Origin: Dinghuibacter silviterrae
Lineage (GTDB): Bacteria; Bacteroidota; Bacteroidia; Chitinophagales; Chitinophagaceae
DNA length: 64,000 nucleotides
Assembly (NCBI RefSeq): GCF_004366355.1
Contig: NZ_SODV01000001.1
Location: forward strand, 1,116,001 to 1,180,000
Direction: 5' to 3'
The translations under genes and the position numbers were made by a program. The notes beneath the pieces are model-generated. The model was not told the origin of the DNA. It saw nothing but the letters and a program-made list of their open reading frames with translations, and searched no databases. Positions 16,902 to 24,638 of the stretch are shown here, piece by piece (positions within the stretch are counted from its first letter, which is position 1; the number at the start of each line of letters is the position of its first letter).

Positions 16902-19355
16902 TTAGTCGTTATCCCCCTGCGCCGCCGGGCGCACGAACGCGCTGCGGTGCGGCGCCGGCAGCGGCGCCTGGTCACCCTTGAGGCCCTTCCAGAGGATCTC
17001 GTTGAATTCCCGGTCGGGGACGCGGTCTTCCCGGGTGAAGTCCATTTGCCCGGAGCGCTTCGACCAGATGCTGGCCACGGTGTTTTTGTCGTTCAGGTCC
17101 ACCTGTGCGGGCAGGGCCATATAACCAGTCGTATCCGGCGTGTCGGCAAAACAGCGCCACATCGGCGTGGCCGCCGCGTCGTACTGGCTCATCGGAGACA
17201 TGCCCAGGATCAGTTCAATGGTGCGGAGCATGGACGACGTAGAATACGCCGTGTGGTCGACAAAGTGCCGCTTGACGTATCCGCCGGCGATATACGCCGT
17301 GCTCCGGTGCGCATCCACGTGGTCGGGTCCGTTTTGGGCGTCATCCTCCAGGACGAATACCACGCTTTGGGACCAGATGGGGCTTTGGCTAAGGTGCTCC
17401 AGGAACAAGCCAAAGGCCAGGTCGTTGTCCGCCACGAAAGCAAAAGGCGTCGGTTTGCCCATGCTCAACCCCTGTGTATGGTCGTTCCCGAAACGGACGT
17501 AGTTGAAATGGGGGACGGCATGGTTAGCCACCAGCGAGTCGAAGTCCCGGACCCATTGCCCGTACCGTACCGTGTCCCTCACCGAAAGGTCAAAACCGGT
17601 ATAATAGGGGCAAAAGTGACCTTCCACCGCCGGAATGTTCGGTTTCCCATCGTCGGCAAATTCACCGTAGGTCCGGTAGGTCACCCCCGCCGCTTTACAA
17701 TGATCCCAGATATATCCCCCCTTGGGCCAGCCCGTTTTGCCCTGGCCCTCAAAGTCGTATTTACCGCCCCTTCCGCCATAGCTCGTCGGCCAGGTCTTTT
17801 CCACATAGTCCGTCGCATACGCCGCGGAGCTCCAGTTGTGACCGTCCGCACTCACCTCCGCGTCCACGTAGAAATTGTCCAGCAACACAAAATCGCGGCT
17901 GATGGCGTGCTCGTTGGGCGTCACCTTTTGCCCGAACAACACAAGGCTCGAATCCCCGTTGCCCTCCGGCATGTCCCCTAAGACCTGGTCATACGTCCGG
18001 TTCTCTTTGATAATATAAAACACGTATTGAATCGGTGAAGGCGCCCCCACCGTCCGGGGAACGGGATTCCCTTCTTCGCCCTGCGCCTGCTTTTCCTCCC
18101 CTTTGTTGTACGGCGTATTCGCATACACCGCCTGCTGATCGATGGCCAGCTGGGCGGCGTCCGGTTCCGGGATCATACTCAGGGTCCCCCGAAACAGCGC
18201 CCCGATGTATTGCACATCCCTCGGTTTTTGCGCGTCCCCCGCCTGGTAGTTTACGCGTTGCCGCCGCTGGATCGGATTGGGTCCAAACGGGTTGGCCGCA
18301 GACGAAAATCCCTTGCCATCGGCCACAAAGATCGTCTTGCCCATGACCCGTACACAGGTAGGGTACCACCCCACCGGGATAAAACCCTTGCTCGTGCTGG
18401 AACCCGGATGGCTGACGTCGTACACCGCGAGACAATTGTTATCCGCGTTGGCGATGTACAGCGTCCGCTCGTCCTCGCTCAGGGCCACGCTGTTGGTCGT
18501 CGACCCGTCCGGCGCGTCCGGGTAAAGGGCCGCGTTCAGCGTCTCCAGCACTTTCCGGTGTTTTACATCGATCACCGACACCGAATTGTCGTTGCTGTTC
18601 GCCACAAAAAGATATTTCCCCGAGCGGGACAAACACGCGTCGTTGGGATTGTCCCCCACGGGGATGCTTGCGAGCTGCTGCCAGCTTTGCGTGTCGTATA
18701 TCAACACCGCGTCTCCACCCCAGCAGGTCACGTACAACTCCTTTTTGTCCGGGGACAACAAGCAGGCATATCCCTCTCCCGGCAACGCGATCTTTTGCAT
18801 GATGGCGTGACTCGCCAGGTCCAGGACATACAGCGACTTGTCGTCCTTGGTCACCACGTATAGCTGACCCTTATTCACCGCGATCCCCGCCGGCCAGATC
18901 GCATTCGGCCAGCGCGGCCCCAGCGGAATCGAGTCCGACTGCGTGAGCTTCCCGTCCGCTACGGTGTATCTTAAGATGCAATTGTTTGTCCCTCCTGCCG
19001 CATATAAGTAATGCCCGTCCTCCGAAAACGTCAGCCCCAGCCACGACCGGCGGATGGGCATGCTGTCGGAGACGACCCCTTTCGCCAGGTCCACCAGTTC
19101 GATGCTTTGATCGCTTTGGCCGTTGTTCGTTACGGCCATGTACTTCCGTCCTGGTGCTACGACCATGTTCAGCGGCAGGTCGCCGAGGCCGATGCTGGTA
19201 CCCACTGGCGTTAGTGCCCAGCCGTTGGGGAGGTGGATGCGTTCGCTATTGAGTTGATCGAGGGTTTGCGCCGTTGCGGCTGTCCCCGCGAGGAGCACCG
19301 ACATCAAAAGCGCCACCGCAGACACGCGGCCGGAAGTCATACGAAGGATATTCAT
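16902..19355 (-). CDS. Exported YVTN beta-propeller / phosphoesterase fusion
   Basis: 817 aa. A signal peptide (about 1-29, ending ATAQT) precedes a YncE/YVTN-type beta-propeller (about 40-380, repeats such as GKYLFVANSNDNSVSVIDV) and a C-terminal phosphoesterase/alkaline-phosphatase-superfamily domain (about 430-800; IIKENRTYDQVLGDMPEGNG, VFVLEDDAQNGPDHVDAHR, DHTAYSTSSMLRTIE). The family is related to phospholipase C and acid phosphatases, so a periplasmic or surface phosphomono- or diesterase is likely. It is transcribed alone from a -7 box at 19383-19390. Confidence 0.9.
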   Translation of the reverse strand: MNILRMTSGRVSAVALLMSVLLAGTAATAQTLDQLNSERIHLPNGWALTPVGTSIGLGDLPLNMVVAPGRKYMAVTNNGQSDQSIELVDLAKGVVSDSMPIRRSWLGLTFSEDGHYLYAAGGTNNCILRYTVADGKLTQSDSIPLGPRWPNAIWPAGIAVNKGQLYVVTKDDKSLYVLDLASHAIMQKIALPGEGYACLLSPDKKELYVTCWGGDAVLIYDTQSWQQLASIPVGDNPNDACLSRSGKYLFVANSNDNSVSVIDVKHRKVLETLNAALYPDAPDGSTTNSVALSEDERTLYIANADNNCLAVYDVSHPGSSTSKGFIPVGWYPTCVRVMGKTIFVADGKGFSSAANPFGPNPIQRRQRVNYQAGDAQKPRDVQYIGALFRGTLSMIPEPDAAQLAIDQQAVYANTPYNKGEEKQAQGEEGNPVPRTVGAPSPIQYVFYIIKENRTYDQVLGDMPEGNGDSSLVLFGQKVTPNEHAISRDFVLLDNFYVDAEVSADGHNWSSAAYATDYVEKTWPTSYGGRGGKYDFEGQGKTGWPKGGYIWDHCKAAGVTYRTYGEFADDGKPNIPAVEGHFCPYYTGFDLSVRDTVRYGQWVRDFDSLVANHAVPHFNYVRFGNDHTQGLSMGKPTPFAFVADNDLAFGLFLEHLSQSPIWSQSVVFVLEDDAQNGPDHVDAHRSTAYIAGGYVKRHFVDHTAYSTSSMLRTIELILGMSPMSQYDAAATPMWRCFADTPDTTGYMALPAQVDLNDKNTVASIWSKRSGQMDFTREDRVPDREFNEILWKGLKGDQAPLPAPHRSAFVRPAAQGDND

Positions 19356-19382
19356 GCGATCAGGTCGTTAGGTTTGAAGCGC

Positions 19383-19390
19383 CAAAGGTA
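19383..19390 (-). promoter_or_regulatory. -7 promoter box of the phosphoesterase gene
   Basis: On the minus strand this reads TACCTTTG, a perfect TAnnTTTG match, 27 nt upstream of the ATG at 19355. Confidence 0.6.
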
Positions 19391-19439
19391 CCGTCGCCGT
19401 TTTTTCGGCCGTGGCCGGTTGTGAAAATTAACGTAAGCG

Positions 19440-19729
19440 TAATCGTTTGCAAAGGGTAAATTGAGCCCCTGCGGTTAGATTTCCTGCTCCACAAGCTTCC
19501 CATCCTGACAATACTTCTACTGTTCGAAACAATGGCAATCGTCTTTCACAATGCCTACTTCCCAGCACTCTTGCAATGGCTAAAGAGCCTTTTATCCCTG
19601 CTATAACATAGGTAGAAAATGGGAGTTTTTCTTCTATTTTTTCCTATTTGATACTTTATTGAAACCATTGCCAGTATTGTTTTTGGGCCGATCAGATATT
19701 CTGTAACTTGGTACTTTAAATTGCTTGTT
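19440..19729. other. AT-rich intergenic start of a small accessory island
   Basis: Composition drops from GC-rich to AT-rich here and stays low to about 20500. No gene longer than a 24-codon hydrophobic ORF (19532-19606) is visible, and there are no transfer marks such as terminal repeats or a tRNA. The only weak promoter-like words are TAACTTGG and TACTTTAA, just before the DUF6934 gene. Confidence 0.4.
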
Positions 19730-20287
19730 GTGACTGTTGCAATCGCTATCGATTTTGAGAATGTCTACAAGTTCGACTCGGTTTCCGAGGACTGGAAAAA
19801 AAGCACCTTTCGACCGGAGGTGATGAAGGGGGAAAAAGTACCACTAATTGTAGAGATCGGCAGTGAGGCCCATGAACTGCTGCCAAACGTGTATAACCTG
19901 GCCTTTGGCCCCCGGGGCCCGAAAGGCCGCATCGATGACAAAGCCCTGCTAACCTATAAAGACTATTCTAAAGTATTTTCAACGATTCTCTTCACCGGTC
20001 TTACGTATTTGAACATCAACAATGGACACTTCATCGGCATTGACGGTTCCAACAATGCAAGGGCATTCCTATACTATAGGATTATACAAAAGAACTTCGA
20101 TTACCTTGACCACTATTTCAATATATATGGTTTGAAATATTATGTGAGGATCACCCGGTTTGGAAAACGCCAATATGATAACCCCTTTGATTTTGAAGAT
20201 GTTTTGCCCTCTCCCGCCAGGATACAAAAAGGGGGGAGAACAAGTGTGGACTTGATGTACAACTATTTTATTTTCAATAGAAAATGA
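19730..20287 (+). CDS. DUF6934-family protein
   Basis: About 185 aa from GTG 19730 (TTG 19721 is the other option; there is no ATG until residue 32). The core VYNLAFGPRGPKGRIDDKALL, KVFSTILFTGL and the segment from IDGSNNARAFLYYRII through YFNIYGLKYY matches the Bacteroidota DUF6934 pattern as I know it. The function is unknown. Members are scattered, often in accessory regions next to tiny genes, which has suggested toxin-antitoxin or defence roles. Here a 59-codon gene follows by 37 nt. Codon and base use are visibly more AT-rich than in neighbouring genes, consistent with acquisition by transfer. Confidence 0.65.
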   Translation: MTVAIAIDFENVYKFDSVSEDWKKSTFRPEVMKGEKVPLIVEIGSEAHELLPNVYNLAFGPRGPKGRIDDKALLTYKDYSKVFSTILFTGLTYLNINNGHFIGIDGSNNARAFLYYRIIQKNFDYLDHYFNIYGLKYYVRITRFGKRQYDNPFDFEDVLPSPARIQKGGRTSVDLMYNYFIFNRK

Positions 20288-20324
20288 GTTACTTGATTGA
20301 TCTCGGAATAAATTGTAGTTTTAT

Positions 20325-20504
20325 ATGATGGACGAAGAAAAAGAAAGAGTAGAAAAAATGATCCAGGCTTTAATCGAAAAAGCCAAAAAGGACGGCCTCA
20401 AATATAAGCCTTCGAGAGGGGTCCATAATAGGTCTTCATTGCACCAAATCATCAAGACCAAGGAGCAAGCGGACAGGTTTATGCACCTGCTAAAAAACGC
20501 ATAG
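20325..20504 (+). CDS. Small charged protein paired with DUF6934
   Basis: 59 aa starting at ATGATG (20325/20328). The N-terminal third is a charged helix (MMDEEKERVEKMIQALIEKA), the middle is basic (KYKPSRGVHNRSS), and the end is again helical (TKEQADRFMHLLKNA). It has no signal peptide or membrane segment. It lies 37 nt downstream of the DUF6934 gene on the same strand and shares its low GC. It ends 5 nt before the convergent amidase gene. The arrangement suggests a two-gene unit; an antitoxin-like or partner role is only an inference. Confidence 0.6.
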   Translation: MMDEEKERVEKMIQALIEKAKKDGLKYKPSRGVHNRSSLHQIIKTKEQADRFMHLLKNA

Positions 20505-20509
20505 CGTCT

Positions 20510-21319
20510 TTACTGATAAGCCCGGTAAAGCATATACAGAATCTTGCTTTCCTGATCCCCCCAAGACTTAACAGTATCCGACATAAAATGCCGCTTGAAC
20601 GCGAGTGCCGCCGCGCTGCTATCGGTAATGTCATACCCGATCAGCCGTAGTCCCAACAGCGGACTGAACCCGGAGGGAACAATCACCCCGGTCGTATCCC
20701 CATACCACAACCCAAACCCATGATCATACAGCGTCTTCCAGGGGAAGTACGCACTGGGATCATCTTTGCGCGTGGGCGCTATGTCCCCGTGACCGATGAA
20801 GTTGGCGGCGGGGATATGATACGTTGTCTTTAGCGTTGCGAGCAGCCGCAGGAGGCTCCCGACCTGCGCGTCGGGGAAAGGCTCGAACCCGTTGTTGTCG
20901 AGTTCTATCCCAATGGATATTGAATTGACGTCGGTGATATTCCCCCACTTGCTGACACCGGCCTGCCAGGCGCGGAGATAGTCGTTGAGCATGTGGTAGA
21001 TGGTACCGTCCCGGCAAATAACGTAGTGGGCGCTGACTTGTGTGCGGGTAACCGTAAAAGTATGTAGCGTCTCCGGGCAGCCGTTTTGGGCAGTATGGTG
21101 GATGATGACCATATTGGGTTTCCGGAGGTTGAAGTTGACGGTGCCGGCCCAGTAGGGGGGCGCGGGAACGGAATCGGTACCGGGGGTGAGCGGTGTCTGA
21201 CGGAGGGAACGGGCGTAGGCCTTCACCTGCTGTCTGTAAGAGCGGTTGGTCGCCTTGTAGGGGTTGGTGGCGCAGGCGGCCAGGAGGAAGGCGAGAAGAA
21301 GGAGCTTAACCTTTGGCAT
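20510..21319 (-). CDS. N-acetylmuramoyl-L-alanine amidase, lipoprotein (Amidase_2)
   Basis: 269 aa. A lipoprotein signal ends at LLAAC (Cys16). The amidase_2/AmpD fold is shown by MVIIHHTAQNG (zinc histidine), SAHYVICRDGTIYHML, the segment NSISIGIELDNNG, and GHGDIAPTRKDDPSAYFPW, which carries the second zinc histidine, the catalytic lysine and the last zinc ligand (Asp). It should cut the MurNAc-L-Ala bond of peptidoglycan fragments at the outer membrane's periplasmic face. The ATG follows the U-run of the upstream gene's terminator directly. A TACCTTCA box at 21357-21350 may be its promoter. Confidence 0.93.
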   Translation of the reverse strand: MPKVKLLLLAFLLAACATNPYKATNRSYRQQVKAYARSLRQTPLTPGTDSVPAPPYWAGTVNFNLRKPNMVIIHHTAQNGCPETLHTFTVTRTQVSAHYVICRDGTIYHMLNDYLRAWQAGVSKWGNITDVNSISIGIELDNNGFEPFPDAQVGSLLRLLATLKTTYHIPAANFIGHGDIAPTRKDDPSAYFPWKTLYDHGFGLWYGDTTGVIVPSGFSPLLGLRLIGYDITDSSAAALAFKRHFMSDTVKSWGDQESKILYMLYRAYQ

Positions 21320-21350
21320 AAAAAAAGGGCCGTCGGTGGCGACGACCCTT
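21320..21350 (-). terminator. Intrinsic terminator after the glutathione peroxidase gene
   Basis: On the minus strand a 10-bp stem with one mismatch (arms 21350-21340 and 21335-21325) and a 4-nt loop is followed by seven T, which end at the amidase ATG. It lies 30 nt after the peroxidase stop codon. Confidence 0.75.
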
Positions 21351-21380
21351 GAAGGTACAATATTTTAGGAAGGCGATGGT

Positions 21381-21905
21381 TTAGTTCAAATACGCCGTAA
21401 TCTTCGGATCCATCGGCGTCACCGGGCTATCGAACTTGGTGATGAGCGTGCCGTCCTTATCCAGGAGGAACTTGGTGAAGTTCCATTTGATCTCGGCGTC
21501 CATCACACCGTTCTTTTGCTTGTGGGTGAGCCAGTCGAAGAGGGGGGCGATGTCGTCGCCTTTGACGGACACCTTGGCGGCCATGGGGAAAGTAACGTTG
21601 TATTTGCCGGTGCAGAAGGTTTTGATCTCTGCGTTGGAACCGGGTTCCTGGCCGCCGAAGTTGTTGGCGGGGAAGCCGACCACGACGAGCTTATCTTTGT
21701 AGGTTTCGTAGAGCTTTTCCAGGTCGGCGTATTGCTTGGTGTAGCCGCACTGGGAGGCGGTGTTGACAACGAGGATGTACTTGCCTTTGAATTTGGCGAA
21801 ATTGATGGTGCCTCCGTCGATGTCGGTCACCTTGAATTTATGAATGGTTTGGGGTGTAACGTTGGTGACGAGCAACAGGCTCATCAGCAGTACGGCTTTT
21901 AACAT
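21381..21905 (-). CDS. Glutathione peroxidase-family protein, exported
   Basis: 174 aa from ATG 21905, with a signal peptide (about 1-18, ending VTPQ). The peroxidatic residue is cysteine (C53 in NTASQCGYT), not selenocysteine. The catalytic partners Gln86 (NNFGGQEPG) and Trp141 (KWNFTKFLLD) are present. Bacterial members of this type usually take electrons from thioredoxin rather than glutathione and remove peroxides, here in the periplasm. It has its own strong promoter upstream (-33 TTTG, 20 nt, -7 TACCTTGT) and a terminator downstream, so it is a single-gene unit after radA. Confidence 0.93.
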   Translation of the reverse strand: MLKAVLLMSLLLVTNVTPQTIHKFKVTDIDGGTINFAKFKGKYILVVNTASQCGYTKQYADLEKLYETYKDKLVVVGFPANNFGGQEPGSNAEIKTFCTGKYNVTFPMAAKVSVKGDDIAPLFDWLTHKQKNGVMDAEIKWNFTKFLLDKDGTLITKFDSPVTPMDPKITAYLN

Positions 21906-21925
21906 AGTTCTTGCATTTTGTAGAT

Positions 21926-21957
21926 ACAAGGTACGCCCTTAAAACCGTTTTGTCAAA
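21926..21957 (-). promoter_or_regulatory. Promoter of the glutathione peroxidase gene
   Basis: On the minus strand: -33 TTTG (21957-21954), a 20-nt spacer, then -7 TACCTTGT (21933-21926; consensus TAnnTTTG). The ATG at 21905 lies 20 nt beyond. Confidence 0.65.
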
Positions 21958-21969
21958 CCGCATACCCAC

Positions 21970-23337
21970 TCACTTAAAAAATAGCTCGTAGACTTCTTCG
22001 ACCCTTGCAACAGATACTATATCAATGGGATACATTGAAGGATCGAGGCCTTTCAGGTTGTACCGGCTGATCACCATTTTTTCGAAACCGAGCTTCGCGG
22101 CTTCGGCAATACGCTGTTCGATCCGGCCGACGGCGCGGATCTCCCCGCTGAGGCCGACCTCTCCGGTAAAACAGGTATGGGGGGGCAGCGGCAGGTCTTC
22201 GTATGAAGACAGGAGGGCGCACAGCACGGCGAGGTCGATGGAGGGATCTTCGATCTTTAGTCCGCCGGCAATGTTTAGGAATACGTCCTTTAGGCCGAAG
22301 TGGAAACCGCCCCGTTTCTCCAGCACAGCCAGGAGCAGTTGGAGCCTGCGGGTATCGAAGCCGGTGGCGGTACGTTGGGGGGTGCCGTATACGGAAGGGG
22401 TCACGAGCGCTTGTACTTCGACGAGGAGGGGGCGCAGTCCTTCGAGGGTAGCGGCGATGGCGGTCCCGCTGAGGATTTCTTCGCGTTGGGCGATGAGGAG
22501 CTGGGAGGGGTTGGCGACCATCCGCAAACCGGCGCCGGTCATTTCGTAGATGCCGAGCTCCGAGGTGGATCCAAAACGGTTCTTGGTGGTGCGCAGGATG
22601 CGAAAGGTGTAGTGTTGATCTCCTTCGAATTGAAGAACGGTGTCGACCATGTGTTCCAGGATCTTGGGACCTGCAATGTTGCCGTCCTTGGTGATGTGCC
22701 CGATGAGGAATACGGGGATCCCGGTTTCCTTTGCAAAACGTTGAAATTCAGCAGCGCATTCCCGGATCTGTGAGACGCTGCCGGGGGACGATTCGATGTA
22801 AGGGGTATGCAGGGTTTGAATGGAATCGACGATGACAAGCCCGGGTTGCATTTTCCTGATCTCTTCAAAAATGACCTGCGTGTTGGTTTCGGTCAGCAGG
22901 TAAAATTGTTCGTGAGGGCTCGCGATGCGATCGGCCCGCATGCGGATCTGCTGCTCGCTTTCTTCTCCACTGACATAGAGGGTCGCTAAACCCGTCATGT
23001 GCAGACCTGTTTGCAGGAAAAGTGTGCTCTTTCCAATCCCCGGCTCTCCCGCGACAAGGACAAGGCTTCCCGCCACGATACCCCCGCCCAGCACGCGATT
23101 CAGCTCCTGGTCCGGGGTGATGATGCGGAGGTCTTCCCCTCCTTTCACTTCGTGGAGCGGAACGGTTTTGGAAACAGCGGCGCCGGATGTTCTGGCGGAG
23201 AGGGAGGGGCCCGGGCCCTTTATGATGACTTCTTCGACGAACGTATTCCACTCCTGGCAACTGGGACATTTACCCAACCACTTGGCGCTTTCATACCCAC
23301 AATTCTGACAGAAGAAGACCGTTTTACTTTTTGCCAT
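21970..23337 (-). CDS. radA: DNA repair protein RadA
   Basis: 455 aa from ATG 23337; an in-frame extension to 23373 would run into the terminator hairpin. The N-terminal zinc finger has C10, C13, C24 and C27. The RecA-like ATPase has Walker A GEPGIGKS and the RadA-specific KNRFGS motif (TTKNRFGSTSELG). A C-terminal Lon-protease-like domain (LRPLLVEVQALVTPSVYGTP, then GGLKIEDPSIDLAVLCALLS) completes the protein. RadA drives branch migration in recombination. Its 5' leader contains a strong terminator-like hairpin and the 17-nt repeat. Confidence 0.96.
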   Translation of the reverse strand: MAKSKTVFFCQNCGYESAKWLGKCPSCQEWNTFVEEVIIKGPGPSLSARTSGAAVSKTVPLHEVKGGEDLRIITPDQELNRVLGGGIVAGSLVLVAGEPGIGKSTLFLQTGLHMTGLATLYVSGEESEQQIRMRADRIASPHEQFYLLTETNTQVIFEEIRKMQPGLVIVDSIQTLHTPYIESSPGSVSQIRECAAEFQRFAKETGIPVFLIGHITKDGNIAGPKILEHMVDTVLQFEGDQHYTFRILRTTKNRFGSTSELGIYEMTGAGLRMVANPSQLLIAQREEILSGTAIAATLEGLRPLLVEVQALVTPSVYGTPQRTATGFDTRRLQLLLAVLEKRGGFHFGLKDVFLNIAGGLKIEDPSIDLAVLCALLSSYEDLPLPPHTCFTGEVGLSGEIRAVGRIEQRIAEAAKLGFEKMVISRYNLKGLDPSMYPIDIVSVARVEEVYELFFK

Positions 23338-23353
23338 GGATGTGCCCTTATAC

Positions 23354-23388
23354 AAAAAAGAAAGGATCGGCAAGACTACCGACCCTTT
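23354..23388 (-). terminator. Orphan intrinsic terminator / attenuator upstream of radA
   Basis: On the minus strand a 10-bp stem (AAAGGGTCGG with CCGATCCTTT, one G-U pair) encloses an 8-nt loop and is followed by CTTTTTT. It sits 17 nt before the radA ATG. No minus-strand gene lies to its right; the neighbour at 23753 is on the plus strand. It therefore ends a short untranslated transcript or attenuates radA. Confidence 0.75.
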
Positions 23389-23405
23389 GTACTTACTAAC
23401 CCATT
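23389..23405 (-). repeat. 17-nt segment complementary to the copy at 74-90
   Basis: On the minus strand this reads AATGGGTTAGTAAGTAC and abuts the 5' arm of the orphan terminator. It is the exact reverse complement of the minus-strand sequence at 90-74, so RNAs from the two loci could pair over 17 bp. Confidence 0.6.
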
Positions 23406-23752
23406 AAATTCTTGCACTAAATTACAAATTGACGCCACATAAAAAAATTAATTTTTCCCTTTGTGAATAACTTTCAAGGCCCTTTCAGGCCTCCTGACAG
23501 GAGCCAAAAAAGCCCCTTAATTGATTGATAAACAAAGAAATACAAATTAACTTATCGTCCGTCGGCCGGCGGACATTTTGTCGGTTGGGCACTTCATAAG
23601 GAGAAAGCGTCACTGTCGTTTTGGCATGTGCAATGACCCGATTTCTGCCATTTTGTACGTCTTGTTAAAGGTGTTTTAAAGGCATTATAATGATTCCCTA
23701 AATGCAAAAAAGGGCGCATCAGAAACCGGGGCCGGGTGGTCCTGCAAACAAT
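23406..23752. other. Intergenic region between radA and a surface lipoprotein gene
   Basis: 347 bp without a convincing gene. It holds a DnaA-box-like TTATTCACA (minus, 23470-23462), an A/T run at about 23437-23456, a GGCCTCCTG/CAGGAGCC dyad around 23488-23505, and a near-perfect 18-bp palindrome (23557-23574, GTCCGTCGGCCGGCGGAC). TTTG words occur on the minus strand, but I cannot assign a clear -33/-7 pair to either neighbour. Confidence 0.4.
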
Positions 23753-24595
23753 ATGACACCCAAACCATACCTGCTTATTTTCACCATCGGCTTTACCTCC
23801 TGTATCACCCAAGGCCGCTATGTATTCAGAGACAACACCGCCACCATGCCGGGGCTGACCCACAAAGGGGAAGCGGTGGTGTCCGGGACGATCGCCAGCA
23901 ATGGACAATCGAACGGAGATGGTATTCAGCCCTACGCACTCCATGGGTACGACCTGGAAGGGGCCTACGCGTTGTCCGATCATTGGACGGTACAAGGGGC
24001 TTTTGACCGGCGGTCGGCAGCCTATGCGGGGTCTACAAACATGATCCCCGGGTACGACAGTTGCCGCCTGTTTTACCGCAACACCACTTGGGAGGTAGGC
24101 GCCTCCTATATGTGGTTATTGAGAAAACACGTCTATTTCGCACCGTCGTTTGGTGGTGGCGGAGGTGTGTTTCATATCGGGGACCGGGAATTCGACACCA
24201 GCGCCCATACGCGCGACGACTACACACACGACAGCCGTCTTTTGCAGGCTTATGTCCAACCCGCCTTTCTGTTTACCTGGCGCTGGATGGACCTCGGCCT
24301 GGGCATGCGGGTGTCGCTCAATCATTTTGCCCGTGTGTCGACCAACTATACGGCAGACCAGCAGGCGCAACTCTCGCTGGACAACCTGGGCGGGTCGACC
24401 TTACCCATGAGCCAGTGTTTCATGATGCTCCGGGTCTACCCGGGGACCCAGGCCCTCCGGCTGGAGCTGCGGCTGGGCGAGGATGCGTACCTGTCCAGCG
24501 GCACCCTGAACCGGTATGTCTATTTTGCCAATGCAGCGCTGACCGTGGGGGTGGACCCCTATTTCCTGTTCCGGCGACGGCATAATAAAAACTAA
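23753..24595 (+). CDS. Putative outer-membrane/surface lipoprotein, function unknown
   Basis: 280 aa from ATG 23753; a longer start at 23702 would hide the signal. The signal ends in FTSC, a plausible lipobox (Cys17). The rest is rich in alternating hydrophobic and aromatic stretches (TWEVGASYMWLLRKHVYFAP, AYVQPAFLFTWRWMDLGLGM) and ends in a short basic tail after YFLFRR. This pattern resembles small beta-barrel surface proteins of Chitinophagaceae. I do not recognise a specific family. It precedes icmF by 43 nt but that gene has its own promoter. Confidence 0.65.
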   Translation: MTPKPYLLIFTIGFTSCITQGRYVFRDNTATMPGLTHKGEAVVSGTIASNGQSNGDGIQPYALHGYDLEGAYALSDHWTVQGAFDRRSAAYAGSTNMIPGYDSCRLFYRNTTWEVGASYMWLLRKHVYFAPSFGGGGGVFHIGDREFDTSAHTRDDYTHDSRLLQAYVQPAFLFTWRWMDLGLGMRVSLNHFARVSTNYTADQQAQLSLDNLGGSTLPMSQCFMMLRVYPGTQALRLELRLGEDAYLSSGTLNRYVYFANAALTVGVDPYFLFRRRHNKN

Positions 24596-24598
24596 CAG

Positions 24599-24631
24599 TT
24601 GTTAACCTCTGCGGGGAAGTTCGTACCTTCG
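24599..24631 (+). promoter_or_regulatory. Promoter of icmF
   Basis: -33 TTG (24599-24601), a 22-nt spacer, then -7 TACCTTCG (24624-24631; consensus TAnnTTTG), 7 nt before the ATG at 24639. The leader must be very short. Confidence 0.5.
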
Positions 24632-24638
24632 GCAGGTC

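Noticed and set aside
16866-17981. 371-codon plus-strand frame opposite the phosphoesterase gene
   Set aside because: Arg/His/Val-rich antisense shadow with no motifs; the real gene on the other strand has clear domains.
19532-19606. 24-codon ORF for a hydrophobic peptide
   Set aside because: It could be a tiny membrane peptide but has no promoter, no conserved context and is expected by chance in AT-rich DNA.
20510-21319. Amidase considered as a phage endolysin in a prophage remnant
   Set aside because: It has a lipoprotein signal and no phage genes nearby; it fits a resident peptidoglycan amidase.
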